NCBI GenBank assembly: GCA_903918155.1
Contig: CAIXDD010000457.1
Location: forward strand, 1-7,994
Origin: an uncultured Hyphomicrobiales bacterium
GTDB lineage: Bacteria; Pseudomonadota; Alphaproteobacteria; Rhizobiales; Beijerinckiaceae
Length of the DNA stretch: 7,994 bases
Direction of reading: 5' to 3'
Shown in pieces: positions 1-5,545 of the stretch (position 1 is the stretch's first letter; each line of letters opens with the position of its first letter). The notes beneath the pieces were generated by a model. The model saw nothing but the letters and a program-made list of their open reading frames with translations, ran no database searches and was not told where the DNA came from. The translations under genes were made by a program, and so were the position numbers.

Positions 1-411
1 CCGCAGGATTGGGACGGGCGGACGGATTACGACCTCGCCTTTCATGCCTCGGCCAGCGGGCCGGGCCTTGCGCTCTGCGTCGGCGCGCTGGGCATGGAGG
101 GCAAGATCGTGGAGATGAGCTGGCATGGCGCCGGCGACACGCCGGTCCCCCTCGGGGGCGCCTTTCACGCCCGCCGGCTTCAGCTCGTCTCCACGCAGGT
201 GGGGCAGGTGGCCGCCTCGCGCCGGCCGCGCTGGTCCTATGCGCGGCGCATGGCGAAGGCGATGGAGCTTCTGCGCGATCCCCTTTTCGACGCGCTGATC
301 GACGTGGAGATCGCATTCGCGGATTTTCCGCAGGAGGCGGCGCGGGTCTTCGCCCCCGGCGCCGCGGGGCTGGGCGTGCGCCTGCGCTACGACGCCGCCT
401 CCTCAAGCTGA
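1..411 (+). CDS. Zinc-type (medium-chain) alcohol dehydrogenase, C-terminal part, truncated by window edge
   Basis: The reading frame is open from base 1 and gives 136 residues before TGA at 409-411; the start lies outside the window. The visible part resembles the end of the NAD(P)-binding domain and C-terminal lobe of medium-chain dehydrogenases. A Rossmann strand, DYDLAFHASAS, is followed by LALCVGALGMEGKIVEMSWHG (the usual 'loss of hydride site, G-x-hydrophobic strand' pattern). Further on come LGGAFHARRLQLVSTQVG and a C-terminal helix that includes RRMAKAMELL. The N-terminal catalytic zinc-binding residues are not in view, so zinc dependence is inferred from the family. Such enzymes oxidise alcohols or reduce carbonyls in the cytoplasm; the substrate is unknown. 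It lies 148 bases upstream of the PTPS-like gene on the same strand and may serve the same pathway, although a hairpin and promoter candidate separate them. Confidence 0.75.
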   Translation, partial: PQDWDGRTDYDLAFHASASGPGLALCVGALGMEGKIVEMSWHGAGDTPVPLGGAFHARRLQLVSTQVGQVAASRRPRWSYARRMAKAMELLRDPLFDALIDVEIAFADFPQEAARVFAPGAAGLGVRLRYDAASSS

Positions 412-412
412 A

Positions 413-430
413 GCCGCGCGGGCCGCGCGG
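413..430. repeat. Tandem palindromic GC repeat after the dehydrogenase stop
   Basis: GCCGCGCGG occurs twice head to tail at 413-421 and 422-430, directly after the dehydrogenase stop. The CCGCGCGG core of each unit is its own reverse complement, so the block can fold. No T-run follows, so it is not a classic intrinsic terminator. It may only reflect high GC. Confidence 0.4.
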
Positions 431-493
431 CCGCCGCAAGCCCGCAGCCTGCCAGCAGTCCGCCCGCCGCCTGCCCGCCAGTCTGCCGGCGAT

Positions 494-515
494 CAGCCCT
501 TGCCGAACCGGGCTG
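494..515. other. Perfect 6-bp inverted repeat, candidate hairpin or operator
   Basis: CAGCCC at 494-499 and GGGCTG at 510-515 are perfect inverted arms around a 10-base loop. There is no T-tract. The repeat overlaps the candidate -35 box (500-505) and spacer of the promoter for the downstream operon. It could therefore be an operator or the end of the upstream transcript; neither is proven. Confidence 0.35.
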
Positions 516-529
516 GGGGCGTCATCTAG
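500..529 (+). promoter_or_regulatory. Candidate sigma70-type promoter of the PTPS-like/glycosyltransferase/methyltransferase operon
   Basis: TTGCCG at 500-505 and ATCTAG at 524-529 are separated by 18 bases and lie about 30 bases before the ATG at 560. The -10 region sits in the context GCGTC-N5-GGCGC. The candidate promoter at 7894-7923 has the same flanks and the same 18-base spacer, which raises the likelihood for both. Prediction is by eye only. Confidence 0.4.
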
Positions 530-547
530 GCGCTGATTTCATCGCTC

Positions 548-553
548 GGGGAG
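548..553 (+). promoter_or_regulatory. Ribosome binding site for the PTPS-like gene
   Basis: GGGGAG lies six bases before the ATG at 560 and fixes this start codon. Confidence 0.7.
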
Positions 554-559
554 TTTTGC

Positions 560-961
560 ATGTACGCCGTCGAAGTGCGCGACCACATCATGATCGCGCA
601 TTCCTTCAAGGGGGAGCTGTTCGGCCCCGCGCAAAAGCTCCATGGCGCGACCTTCGTGGTCGACGTCGCCTTCTTCCGCGAAACGCTCACCGCCGACGGC
701 GTGGTGGTGGACATCGGCCGCGCGCATGACGCGCTGAAGGCCTGCCTTGGCCCGCTGACTTACCAGAACCTCGACGACCTGCCGCAGTTCAAGGGCGTGC
801 AGACGACGACGGAATTCCTGTCGAAACATGTGTTCGACGCCATGGCCGAAGGCGCTCGCGCCGGCGCGCTCGGGCCGGGCGGCGAGGGCATCGTGAAGAT
901 CCGCGTCACGCTACATGAGTCCCATGTCGCGCGCGCCTGGTTCGAAGGGCCCGTCGCGTGA
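560..961 (+). CDS. Divergent 6-pyruvoyl-tetrahydropterin synthase / QueD-family protein lacking canonical catalytic residues
   Basis: This 133-residue protein has the length and layout of the PTPS/QueD (6-carboxytetrahydropterin synthase) fold. It shows a first zinc-ligand His in IAHSF (H14), the strand LHGATF with H28, the DIG segment (residues 51-53), TTTEFL (82-87) and the conserved Glu in TLHESH (E120). Active family members convert dihydroneopterin triphosphate and need a three-His zinc site plus a Cys/Asp/His triad. Here LHGH is LHGA (A30 replaces the third zinc His), the Cys a few residues upstream is replaced by the PAQ segment (23-25), and the LDHH region is LTYQ (66-69). Classical synthase activity is therefore doubtful; a changed reaction or pterin binding is more likely. 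It is the first gene of a tight operon, with its GTGA stop/start overlapping the glycosyltransferase. Automated annotation would probably call it queD or PTPS; I do not endorse that symbol. Confidence 0.85.
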   Translation: MYAVEVRDHIMIAHSFKGELFGPAQKLHGATFVVDVAFFRETLTADGVVVDIGRAHDALKACLGPLTYQNLDDLPQFKGVQTTTEFLSKHVFDAMAEGARAGALGPGGEGIVKIRVTLHESHVARAWFEGPVA

Positions 962-2055
962 GGCCAAGGCCGATGCGCGCCGTCTTTGCGATTCCCGGCG
1001 ACATCGACCTGCCCACGGGCGGCTATTCCTATGACCGGCGCGTGCTGGCCCTTCTCGCCCGTCATGGCGTGGAGGCGCGCCATCTCGCCTTGCCCGGCTC
1101 CTTTCCCCGTCCTTCCGCGCAAGACCTCGCGACCACGCAGGCGCTGCTGGCCGCCGTCGATCCCGACGACGTCGTGCTGATCGACGGCCTGGCCTGGGGC
1201 GCCATGCCGGTCGATCTCGCCGCGTCGCTGGGGGGCGGAATCGTCGCGCTGTGCCATCATCCGCTGGGTCTTGAGACGGGCCTTGCGAAACCGCAGGCCG
1301 ACGCGCTCATCGCCAATGAGACGACCAATCTCGCGCTCGCCGCGAAAATCGTCGTCACGAGCGCCGCCACCGCGCAGATCCTCATCGCGCGCTTCGGCGC
1401 GCCGCCCGAAAAGATCGTCGTCGCCGAACCGGGAACCGACCCGGCCCCGCGCGCGATCGGCTCCGGCTCCGGCGCGCTCAACATTCTCGCCGTCGGCTCC
1501 GTCGTGCCGCGCAAGGGCTACGATCTCCTCATCGCCGCGCTCGCCGGCCTGCGCGATCTCGACTGGCGTTTGCGCATCGTCGGCGCCGACGACCGCGCGC
1601 CCGCATGCGCGCAGGCCTTGCGCGCGCAGATCGCGCAGGCGGGGCTCGCCGAGCGCGTCGCGCTCGACGGCGCGGCGCCCGACGAGGTTCTGGCCGAGGC
1701 CTATCGTCATGCGGATCTCTTCGTCTCCGCCTCGCGCTTCGAAGGCTATGGCATGGTGCTGGCGGAGGCGCTCGCGCGCGGATTGCCCATCGTCGCCTCC
1801 ACCGGCGGCGCCGCCGGCGAAACCCTGCCCGACGGCGCGGCGCTGAAGATTCCCCCCGACGATTCCGACGCCTTGCGCGAGGCCTTGCGCCGCGCGCTCG
1901 CCGACCCCGCGCTGCGCGCGCGCCTGTCGCAGGCCGCAGCCGAGGCGGCCGCGGCCCTGCCCACATGGGACGATGCGGCGCGCCTTGTGGCGCAAGCGCT
2001 GCGCGCTGCGCAGGGAGAGCAGGCGTCGCGCATTGCGCAGGGAGAGCGAGCATGA
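958..2055 (+). CDS. Family 4 glycosyltransferase (GT-B fold)
   Basis: The 365-residue product is a typical GT4 retaining glycosyltransferase, moving a sugar from a nucleotide-sugar donor to an unknown acceptor in the cytoplasm. The N-terminal domain begins MRAVFAIPGD with the glycine-rich TGGYSYDRR acceptor-side loop. The C-terminal domain opens with AVGSVVPRKGYDLLIAAL, then RLRIVG. It continues with FVSASRFEGYGMVLAEALARG, which carries the family's E-x7-E motif (E262 and E270), and ends with GLPIVAS and GGAAGE. The GTG start at 958 overlaps the upstream stop as GTGA and has GAAGGG eight bases before it. ATG at 973 is an alternative start that fits the usual GT4 N-terminus slightly better. 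No membrane segment is seen. Placement between a PTPS-fold gene and a methyltransferase suggests that a pterin-like or pyrimidine-like compound is the acceptor; this is inference, with precedent in pterin glycosyltransferases of cyanobacteria. Confidence 0.9.
   Translation: MRPRPMRAVFAIPGDIDLPTGGYSYDRRVLALLARHGVEARHLALPGSFPRPSAQDLATTQALLAAVDPDDVVLIDGLAWGAMPVDLAASLGGGIVALCHHPLGLETGLAKPQADALIANETTNLALAAKIVVTSAATAQILIARFGAPPEKIVVAEPGTDPAPRAIGSGSGALNILAVGSVVPRKGYDLLIAALAGLRDLDWRLRIVGADDRAPACAQALRAQIAQAGLAERVALDGAAPDEVLAEAYRHADLFVSASRFEGYGMVLAEALARGLPIVASTGGAAGETLPDGAALKIPPDDSDALREALRRALADPALRARLSQAAAEAAAALPTWDDAARLVAQALRAAQGEQASRIAQGERA
2007..2047 (+). repeat. 14-bp direct repeat at the glycosyltransferase/methyltransferase junction
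   Basis: TGCGCAGGGAGAGC occurs at 2007-2020 and again at 2034-2047, 27 bases apart (nine codons). It gives the repeated AQGE pattern at the glycosyltransferase C-terminus. The second copy carries the AGGGAG ribosome binding site of the next gene. Confidence 0.8.
2039..2044 (+). promoter_or_regulatory. Ribosome binding site for the methyltransferase gene
   Basis: AGGGAG lies seven bases before ATG 2052. It supports that start over the much longer upstream open frame, which only shadows the glycosyltransferase gene. Confidence 0.75.
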
Positions 2056-2912
2056 GTTTTTCGGCTGAATGGCTTGCGCTGCGCGAGCCCGTCGATCATC
2101 GCTCCGTCAGCGCTTCGCTGCGCGCGGAAGCGGCCGCGCGTTTTGCGTCGCGCAGCGATATGCGCGTACTCGATATGGGCTGCGGTTCGGGCTCCAACCT
2201 GCGCGGGCTCGCGCCGTTTCTCGGCGCCTCCCAACATTGGACGCTGGCGGATTGGGACGAGCGTCTGCTCGCCCATGCGCGCGCTGCGCTGATGCGATGG
2301 GCCGACGAGGCGCGCGAGGAGGGCGAGGCGCTCGCTCTGCGCAAGGCGGACAAGAGCGTCCGCGTGGATTTCCTCAAGGTCGATCTCGCCCGCGACGTGG
2401 AGCGCGCGCTCGACGCCGCGCCCGATCTGGTGACGGCGGCGGCCTTCTTCGATCTCGTGTCGGCGGAATGGATCGCGCGTTTCGCGCAGGCCATGGCGCA
2501 GCGGCGCCTGCCGCTCTACACGGTCCTCACCTATGACGGGCGCGAATCCTGGTCGCCGGCGCATGACGCCGATTCAGCCATGCTCGCGGCTTTCCATCTT
2601 CATCAGGGCAAGGACAAGGGTTTTGGTCCCGCCGCCGGCCCCGCCGCGGCGCGCGCGCTGGCGGACGCGTTCGCGGCGCAAGGCTATGACGTGCGCCGCG
2701 CCCCCTCGCCCTGGCGCATCGGCGCATTAGAGGGCGCGCCGGAGGGCGCGTTATTTGGCGAATTGGCGAAGGGCGCCGCGCAGGCCGTGCGCGAGACGGG
2801 CGCCCTCGCGCCCGCGCTGATCGAGGATTGGCTCGCCATGCGGCTCGACGCGGGGATCGGCGGGCGCGCCTGCGAGATCGGCCACGAGGACGCGTTCGCC
2901 TGTCCGCGCTGA
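2052..2912 (+). CDS. Class I SAM-dependent methyltransferase
   Basis: The 286-residue product shows SAM-binding motif I as VLDMGCGSGSNLR (residues 39-51). Next comes the acidic post-strand position in WTLADWDERLL, the usual place for the ribose-binding acidic residue. DFLKVDLARDVE corresponds to motif II, and DLVTAAAFFDLVS to the motif that normally ends strand 4. The enzyme should methylate an O, N or C atom using S-adenosylmethionine in the cytoplasm; the acceptor cannot be told. The start is the ATG whose ATGA overlaps the glycosyltransferase stop, so translation is likely coupled. The C-terminal part (about 170-286) is specific to this group and shows no motif that I recognise. It ends seven bases before the converging cytochrome gene. 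With its two upstream partners it looks like a tailoring enzyme for the same small molecule. Confidence 0.88.
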   Translation: MSFSAEWLALREPVDHRSVSASLRAEAAARFASRSDMRVLDMGCGSGSNLRGLAPFLGASQHWTLADWDERLLAHARAALMRWADEAREEGEALALRKADKSVRVDFLKVDLARDVERALDAAPDLVTAAAFFDLVSAEWIARFAQAMAQRRLPLYTVLTYDGRESWSPAHDADSAMLAAFHLHQGKDKGFGPAAGPAAARALADAFAAQGYDVRRAPSPWRIGALEGAPEGALFGELAKGAAQAVRETGALAPALIEDWLAMRLDAGIGGRACEIGHEDAFACPR

Positions 2913-2919
2913 CGCGCGC

Positions 2920-3483
2920 TCAGCCGCCCCAGCTCTTCGGCAGCATCCGCCACAAAACCGTGTCGCGATTGACGAACGTATGCTTGATCGCCGCGCCGAT
3001 ATGCAGGAGCACGAGCAGCGTCATCACGATCGCGCCGACGAAATGCGCGCGCTGGAAGAATTTGAACAGGTCTTCGTTCTGCGGCGCCAGATGCGGCAGC
3101 GTGAACAGGCCGAACACCGACACGTCCACGCGATAGGCGGACGTCATCAGCCAGCCGAAGATCGGCATGGCGAAGAGCAGGACGTAGAGCGTGTGATGGG
3201 TGGCGGCGGATGCGATGCGTTCGAACCGCGTGAGCCCCGCATAGGGCGCGGGCGCGCCATGGCGCAGCCGCACGGCGACCCGCCAGATCGCCAGCGCGAA
3301 AATCAGCACGCCGAACGAGCGGTGCAGGTCGTAGAGACGGTTTTGCAGCGCGCCGGGGCCGATATTGGCCATGACGATCCCGGCGGGGATCACGCCCAAT
3401 ACGATGAGGGCCATCGCCCAATGCAGCGCCTTGCCCGTGGGCGCGTAATCCTTGGGCCGCGAAAGATCGCCTGAATCGCTCAT
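2920..3483 (-). CDS. Cytochrome b561 (bacterial CybB-type, di-haem membrane protein)
   Basis: The 187-residue product has four hydrophobic segments, at about 24-41, 57-73, 96-116 and 147-166. It has the haem-ligand pattern of the bacterial cytochrome b561 family: H21 in ALHW, H54 in YDLHRSFG, H96/H97 in THHTLY, and H161 with H168 in LLHIGAAIKH. Such proteins carry electrons within the inner membrane, often between quinol and a partner, including superoxide or quinone redox in characterised members; the partner here is unknown. The ATG at 3481-3483 (reverse strand) is preceded by a GGGGA ribosome site and follows the RibD-like stop by nine bases, so the two are one operon. The gene converges on the methyltransferase with a seven-base gap. 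A role in a membrane redox step of the neighbouring pathway is possible but only inferred from position. Confidence 0.9.
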   Translation of the reverse strand: MSDSGDLSRPKDYAPTGKALHWAMALIVLGVIPAGIVMANIGPGALQNRLYDLHRSFGVLIFALAIWRVAVRLRHGAPAPYAGLTRFERIASAATHHTLYVLLFAMPIFGWLMTSAYRVDVSVFGLFTLPHLAPQNEDLFKFFQRAHFVGAIVMTLLVLLHIGAAIKHTFVNRDTVLWRMLPKSWGG

Positions 3484-3492
3484 GTCATCCCC

Positions 3493-4281
3493 TCATCTCG
3501 CAACGTCATGTCCCCGCGCGACGCGCAGGTCGCAATCAAACAGCACGTCGCCGTCGGCGAACGCGTGCACGCGGGCCGCCGGCCGCAGCGCGTCGCCCAG
3601 CGCGTCGATGGGCGCCAGATCGAGGCCCGCCTTGCCCGAACCGATGATGACGGGCGCCACCAGCACATGCAGCCGGTCCATAGCGCCCGCGTCGATGAAA
3701 GCGGAAATGGTGCGCGCCCCGCCTTCGACAAGAATTCGCCGCAGGCCGCGTTCAAAAAGAGCCTGCGCGACCGCATGGGGGCAGATCCGCCCCTCACGTC
3801 GGGGCAGGACGATCGTCTCGTCGCAGCCGGGCAGGGGCTCGCTTGCGTCCTGCGCGACGATGCGGATGCGCCGCGTCCCGTCCTCGGCGAGCCAGCGCAG
3901 GCCCGCCGGCGTGCGGGCGGAGGGATCGAGGGCGATCCGCGCCGGGCTGCGGCCCGGGGTGCGGCGCACGTTCAATTGGGGGTCGTCCGCCATGATCGTG
4001 CCGGCGCCCACCAGCACGGCGTCCACGGCGGCGCGCAGGCGATGGAGATGGTCGAGCGCGCAGACGCCGTTGATGTAGCGCGATTCACCGGTGCGGGTCG
4101 CGATGCGCCCGTCGAGCGTCTGGCCAAGCTGCCCGACGACGAAGGGTCGGTCGGCGGACGCCGCGCGCAGTGATCCGAACACCGCCGCATACGTATCAGA
4201 CCCGTGGACCGCGCCGCCTTGCGCAGACGATCCGGGGGAAGTTTGAGCGGCCTCTCGCGCGCCGTTCGAGACGACTGCCAT
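3493..4281 (-). CDS. Stand-alone RibD C-terminal (pyrimidine reductase) domain protein
   Basis: Of the 262 residues, about 46-255 form a RibD_C/DHFR-like reductase domain. GQLGQTLDGRIAT (50-62) is followed by GESRYIN, which matches the 'GES.WIT' block of E. coli RibD. Next come AVLVGAGTIMADDPQLNVR and, near the end, RILVEGGARTISAFIDAGAMD followed by HVLVAPVIIGSG. The N-terminal zinc deaminase domain of bacterial bifunctional RibD is absent; instead residues 1-45 are Ala/Ser/Gly-rich and look disordered. RibD_C enzymes use NADPH to reduce the ribosyl side chain of a GTP-derived pyrimidine. Without a deaminase it resembles the fungal/archaeal arrangement, in which reduction precedes deamination. 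Start ATG 4281 has a GGAGA ribosome site (complement of 4286-4290). It is divergent from the GTP cyclohydrolase II gene, whose product or a relative could be its substrate. Substrate assignment is inference. Confidence 0.88.
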   Translation of the reverse strand: MAVVSNGAREAAQTSPGSSAQGGAVHGSDTYAAVFGSLRAASADRPFVVGQLGQTLDGRIATRTGESRYINGVCALDHLHRLRAAVDAVLVGAGTIMADDPQLNVRRTPGRSPARIALDPSARTPAGLRWLAEDGTRRIRIVAQDASEPLPGCDETIVLPRREGRICPHAVAQALFERGLRRILVEGGARTISAFIDAGAMDRLHVLVAPVIIGSGKAGLDLAPIDALGDALRPAARVHAFADGDVLFDCDLRVARGHDVAR

Positions 4282-4322
4282 GGATTCTCCAATTGGGCGA
4301 ACTTTCCGACCCGGCGCCGACT

Positions 4323-4351
4323 TTGAGACCCATGGCGAAATGCGCTATGAG
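4323..4351 (+). promoter_or_regulatory. Candidate sigma70-type promoter of the RibA-like gene
   Basis: TTGAGA (4323-4328) and TATGAG (4346-4351) are separated by the ideal 17 bases, inside the 139-base divergent gap 4282-4420. Transcription would begin near 4358 and leave a leader of about 60 bases. I see no convincing promoter of equal quality for the opposite (RibD-like) operon. Confidence 0.5.
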
Positions 4352-4357
4352 TTCTTT

Positions 4358-4397
4358 CACGGAACCGGACGAGCAAGTTCCCGGGGGCGGGTCCGTG
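4358..4397 (+). promoter_or_regulatory. Leader inverted repeat before the RibA-like gene
   Basis: CACGGA at 4358-4363 pairs with TCCGTG at 4392-4397. The stem extends by two pairs (4365-4366 with 4390-4391) if A4364 is bulged. It would form at the very 5' end of the predicted transcript. It does not match the FMN riboswitch: the conserved RFN blocks are absent and the leader is too short. Its role is unknown. Confidence 0.3.
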
Positions 4398-4411
4398 CCT
4401 CTAGTTAAGTC

Positions 4412-4417
4412 GAGGGA
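4412..4417 (+). promoter_or_regulatory. Ribosome binding site supporting the GTG start of the RibA-like gene
   Basis: GAGGGA lies three bases before GTG 4421. An ATG at 4417 is in another frame and leads to a short open frame only, so the GTG is preferred. Confidence 0.55.
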
Positions 4418-4420
4418 TGC

Positions 4421-5545
4421 GTGTCCGATATCAAGTCCATTCTAGACGCCGACCGCGGCCCAAGCCAGATCGCCGTCGATCGCGTGATTTCCGAACTGCG
4501 CTCGGGTCGCCCCGCGCTGGTCCATTCCGGCCGCTCCTATGCGCTGGTCATGGGGGTCGAGGCGCTCGACCCGCGCATGGCCGGCAAGCTTGGCGCGATC
4601 GCCCGCGGGCGCGCCCGCCTCGTGCTGCCCGCCCCGCGGCTGCGCCGTCTCGGGCTTGACCGCGCCGAGCCGGGCGTGATCGCGCTCCCCTCCATCGATC
4701 TCGCCCGCATCGGCTATTTGTCGCTGGAGACCAATGCGCGTTTCGACGCCCCGGTCGCGGCCCTGTCGCCGGTGGACCGCGCCGCGCTTGAGGTCGTCCG
4801 CCTCGCGCTCATCCTGCCCGCGGTGGTGGTCGTGCCCGTGACCGCCAGGGCTGCGGCCGAGAGCGGCCTACTGGTCGCCGAAAGCGCCGCCGTATTCGAA
4901 TATCGCGGCCGCAGCGTCGTCGATATGCAGATCGTGGGACGCGCCCCCGTGCCGCTGGAAGGCGCGCCGGATACGGAATTCGTCATTTTCCGCGGCGGCG
5001 AAGGCCTGCGCGACCAGGTGGCCATCGTCATCGGCAAGCCCGACATGTCGAAGCCCGTCACCGTGCGCCTGCATTCGGCCTGCCTCACGGGCGATCTCTT
5101 CGGCAGCCTGAAATGCGATTGCGGCGATCAATTGCGCCACACCGCGCAGCATATGGCGCAGGCCGGCGGCGGCGTCCTGCTTTATCTGGATCAGGAGGGC
5201 CGCGGAAACGGCCTGTCCAACAAGATGCGCGCCTATCGCCTGCAATGGCAGGGCTTCGACACCTATGACGCCGACGAGGTTCTGGGCTTCGGGCACGATC
5301 AGCGCGGATTCGATTTCGCGGCTGAAATGCTCAAGCAGCTCGGCGTCGCCAGCGTGCGGGTGATGACCAACAATCCCGTGAAGATCGCAGCCCTTCGCGC
5401 CGCCGGGCTCGAAGTCGCGTCCGACCAGCGCATTCTGGGTCGCGCCAACGATCATAACGTGCGATATCTCGCCTCCAAGCGCGACCGCGCGGGGCATCTC
5501 ATCGACGTGGATCAGCTGACTCAGTATGGCTCGGGGAAAGACTGA
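4421..5545 (+). CDS. ribA: GTP cyclohydrolase II (RibA family) with a degenerate N-terminal DHBP-synthase-like domain
   Basis: The 374-residue protein has two parts. Residues about 175-374 are a full GTP cyclohydrolase II domain: the zinc Cys triad in SACLTGD and KCDCGDQL (C221, C232, C234, the C-x10-C-x-C spacing of E. coli RibA), LDQEGRGNGLSNK, RAYRLQ (matching the catalytic Tyr), LGFGHDQRGFDF (matching the Asp-x-Arg catalytic pair) and TNNPVK. This domain normally opens GTP to formate, pyrophosphate and a diaminopyrimidine ribosyl phosphate. Residues about 1-160 align in outline with 3,4-dihydroxy-2-butanone-4-phosphate synthase (ISELRSGRPALV, then the ARLVLPAPRLRRLGL block). The acidic DREDEGD metal-binding block is replaced by HSGRSYALVMG and the HTEA block is missing, so that activity should be lost. 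EGRGNGL replaces the usual EGRGIGL, and SDQRI replaces the usual ERVPL near the C-terminus. Start GTG 4421. It could serve riboflavin synthesis or be a pathway-specific paralogue; the neighbours favour the latter. The symbol names the family only. Confidence 0.88.
   Translation: MSDIKSILDADRGPSQIAVDRVISELRSGRPALVHSGRSYALVMGVEALDPRMAGKLGAIARGRARLVLPAPRLRRLGLDRAEPGVIALPSIDLARIGYLSLETNARFDAPVAALSPVDRAALEVVRLALILPAVVVVPVTARAAAESGLLVAESAAVFEYRGRSVVDMQIVGRAPVPLEGAPDTEFVIFRGGEGLRDQVAIVIGKPDMSKPVTVRLHSACLTGDLFGSLKCDCGDQLRHTAQHMAQAGGGVLLYLDQEGRGNGLSNKMRAYRLQWQGFDTYDADEVLGFGHDQRGFDFAAEMLKQLGVASVRVMTNNPVKIAALRAAGLEVASDQRILGRANDHNVRYLASKRDRAGHLIDVDQLTQYGSGKD

Noticed and set aside
760..1995. 411-codon minus-strand open frame opposite the glycosyltransferase
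   Set aside because: Low-complexity Arg/Gly-rich translation antisense to a clear GT4 gene; a GC-driven shadow.
1605..2051. Upstream extension of the methyltransferase frame to base 1605
   Set aside because: The extra residues are an Arg/Ala-rich out-of-frame reading of the glycosyltransferase gene; the ATGA overlap and ribosome site at 2039-2044 support ATG 2052.
4282..4420. FMN (RFN) riboswitch before the RibA-like gene
   Set aside because: The conserved RFN sequence blocks are not visible and the predicted leader of about 60 bases is too short.
4417..4659. ATG-started 80-codon frame overlapping the RibA-like start
   Set aside because: It is out of frame with the family match and gives an Arg/Pro-rich peptide without features.
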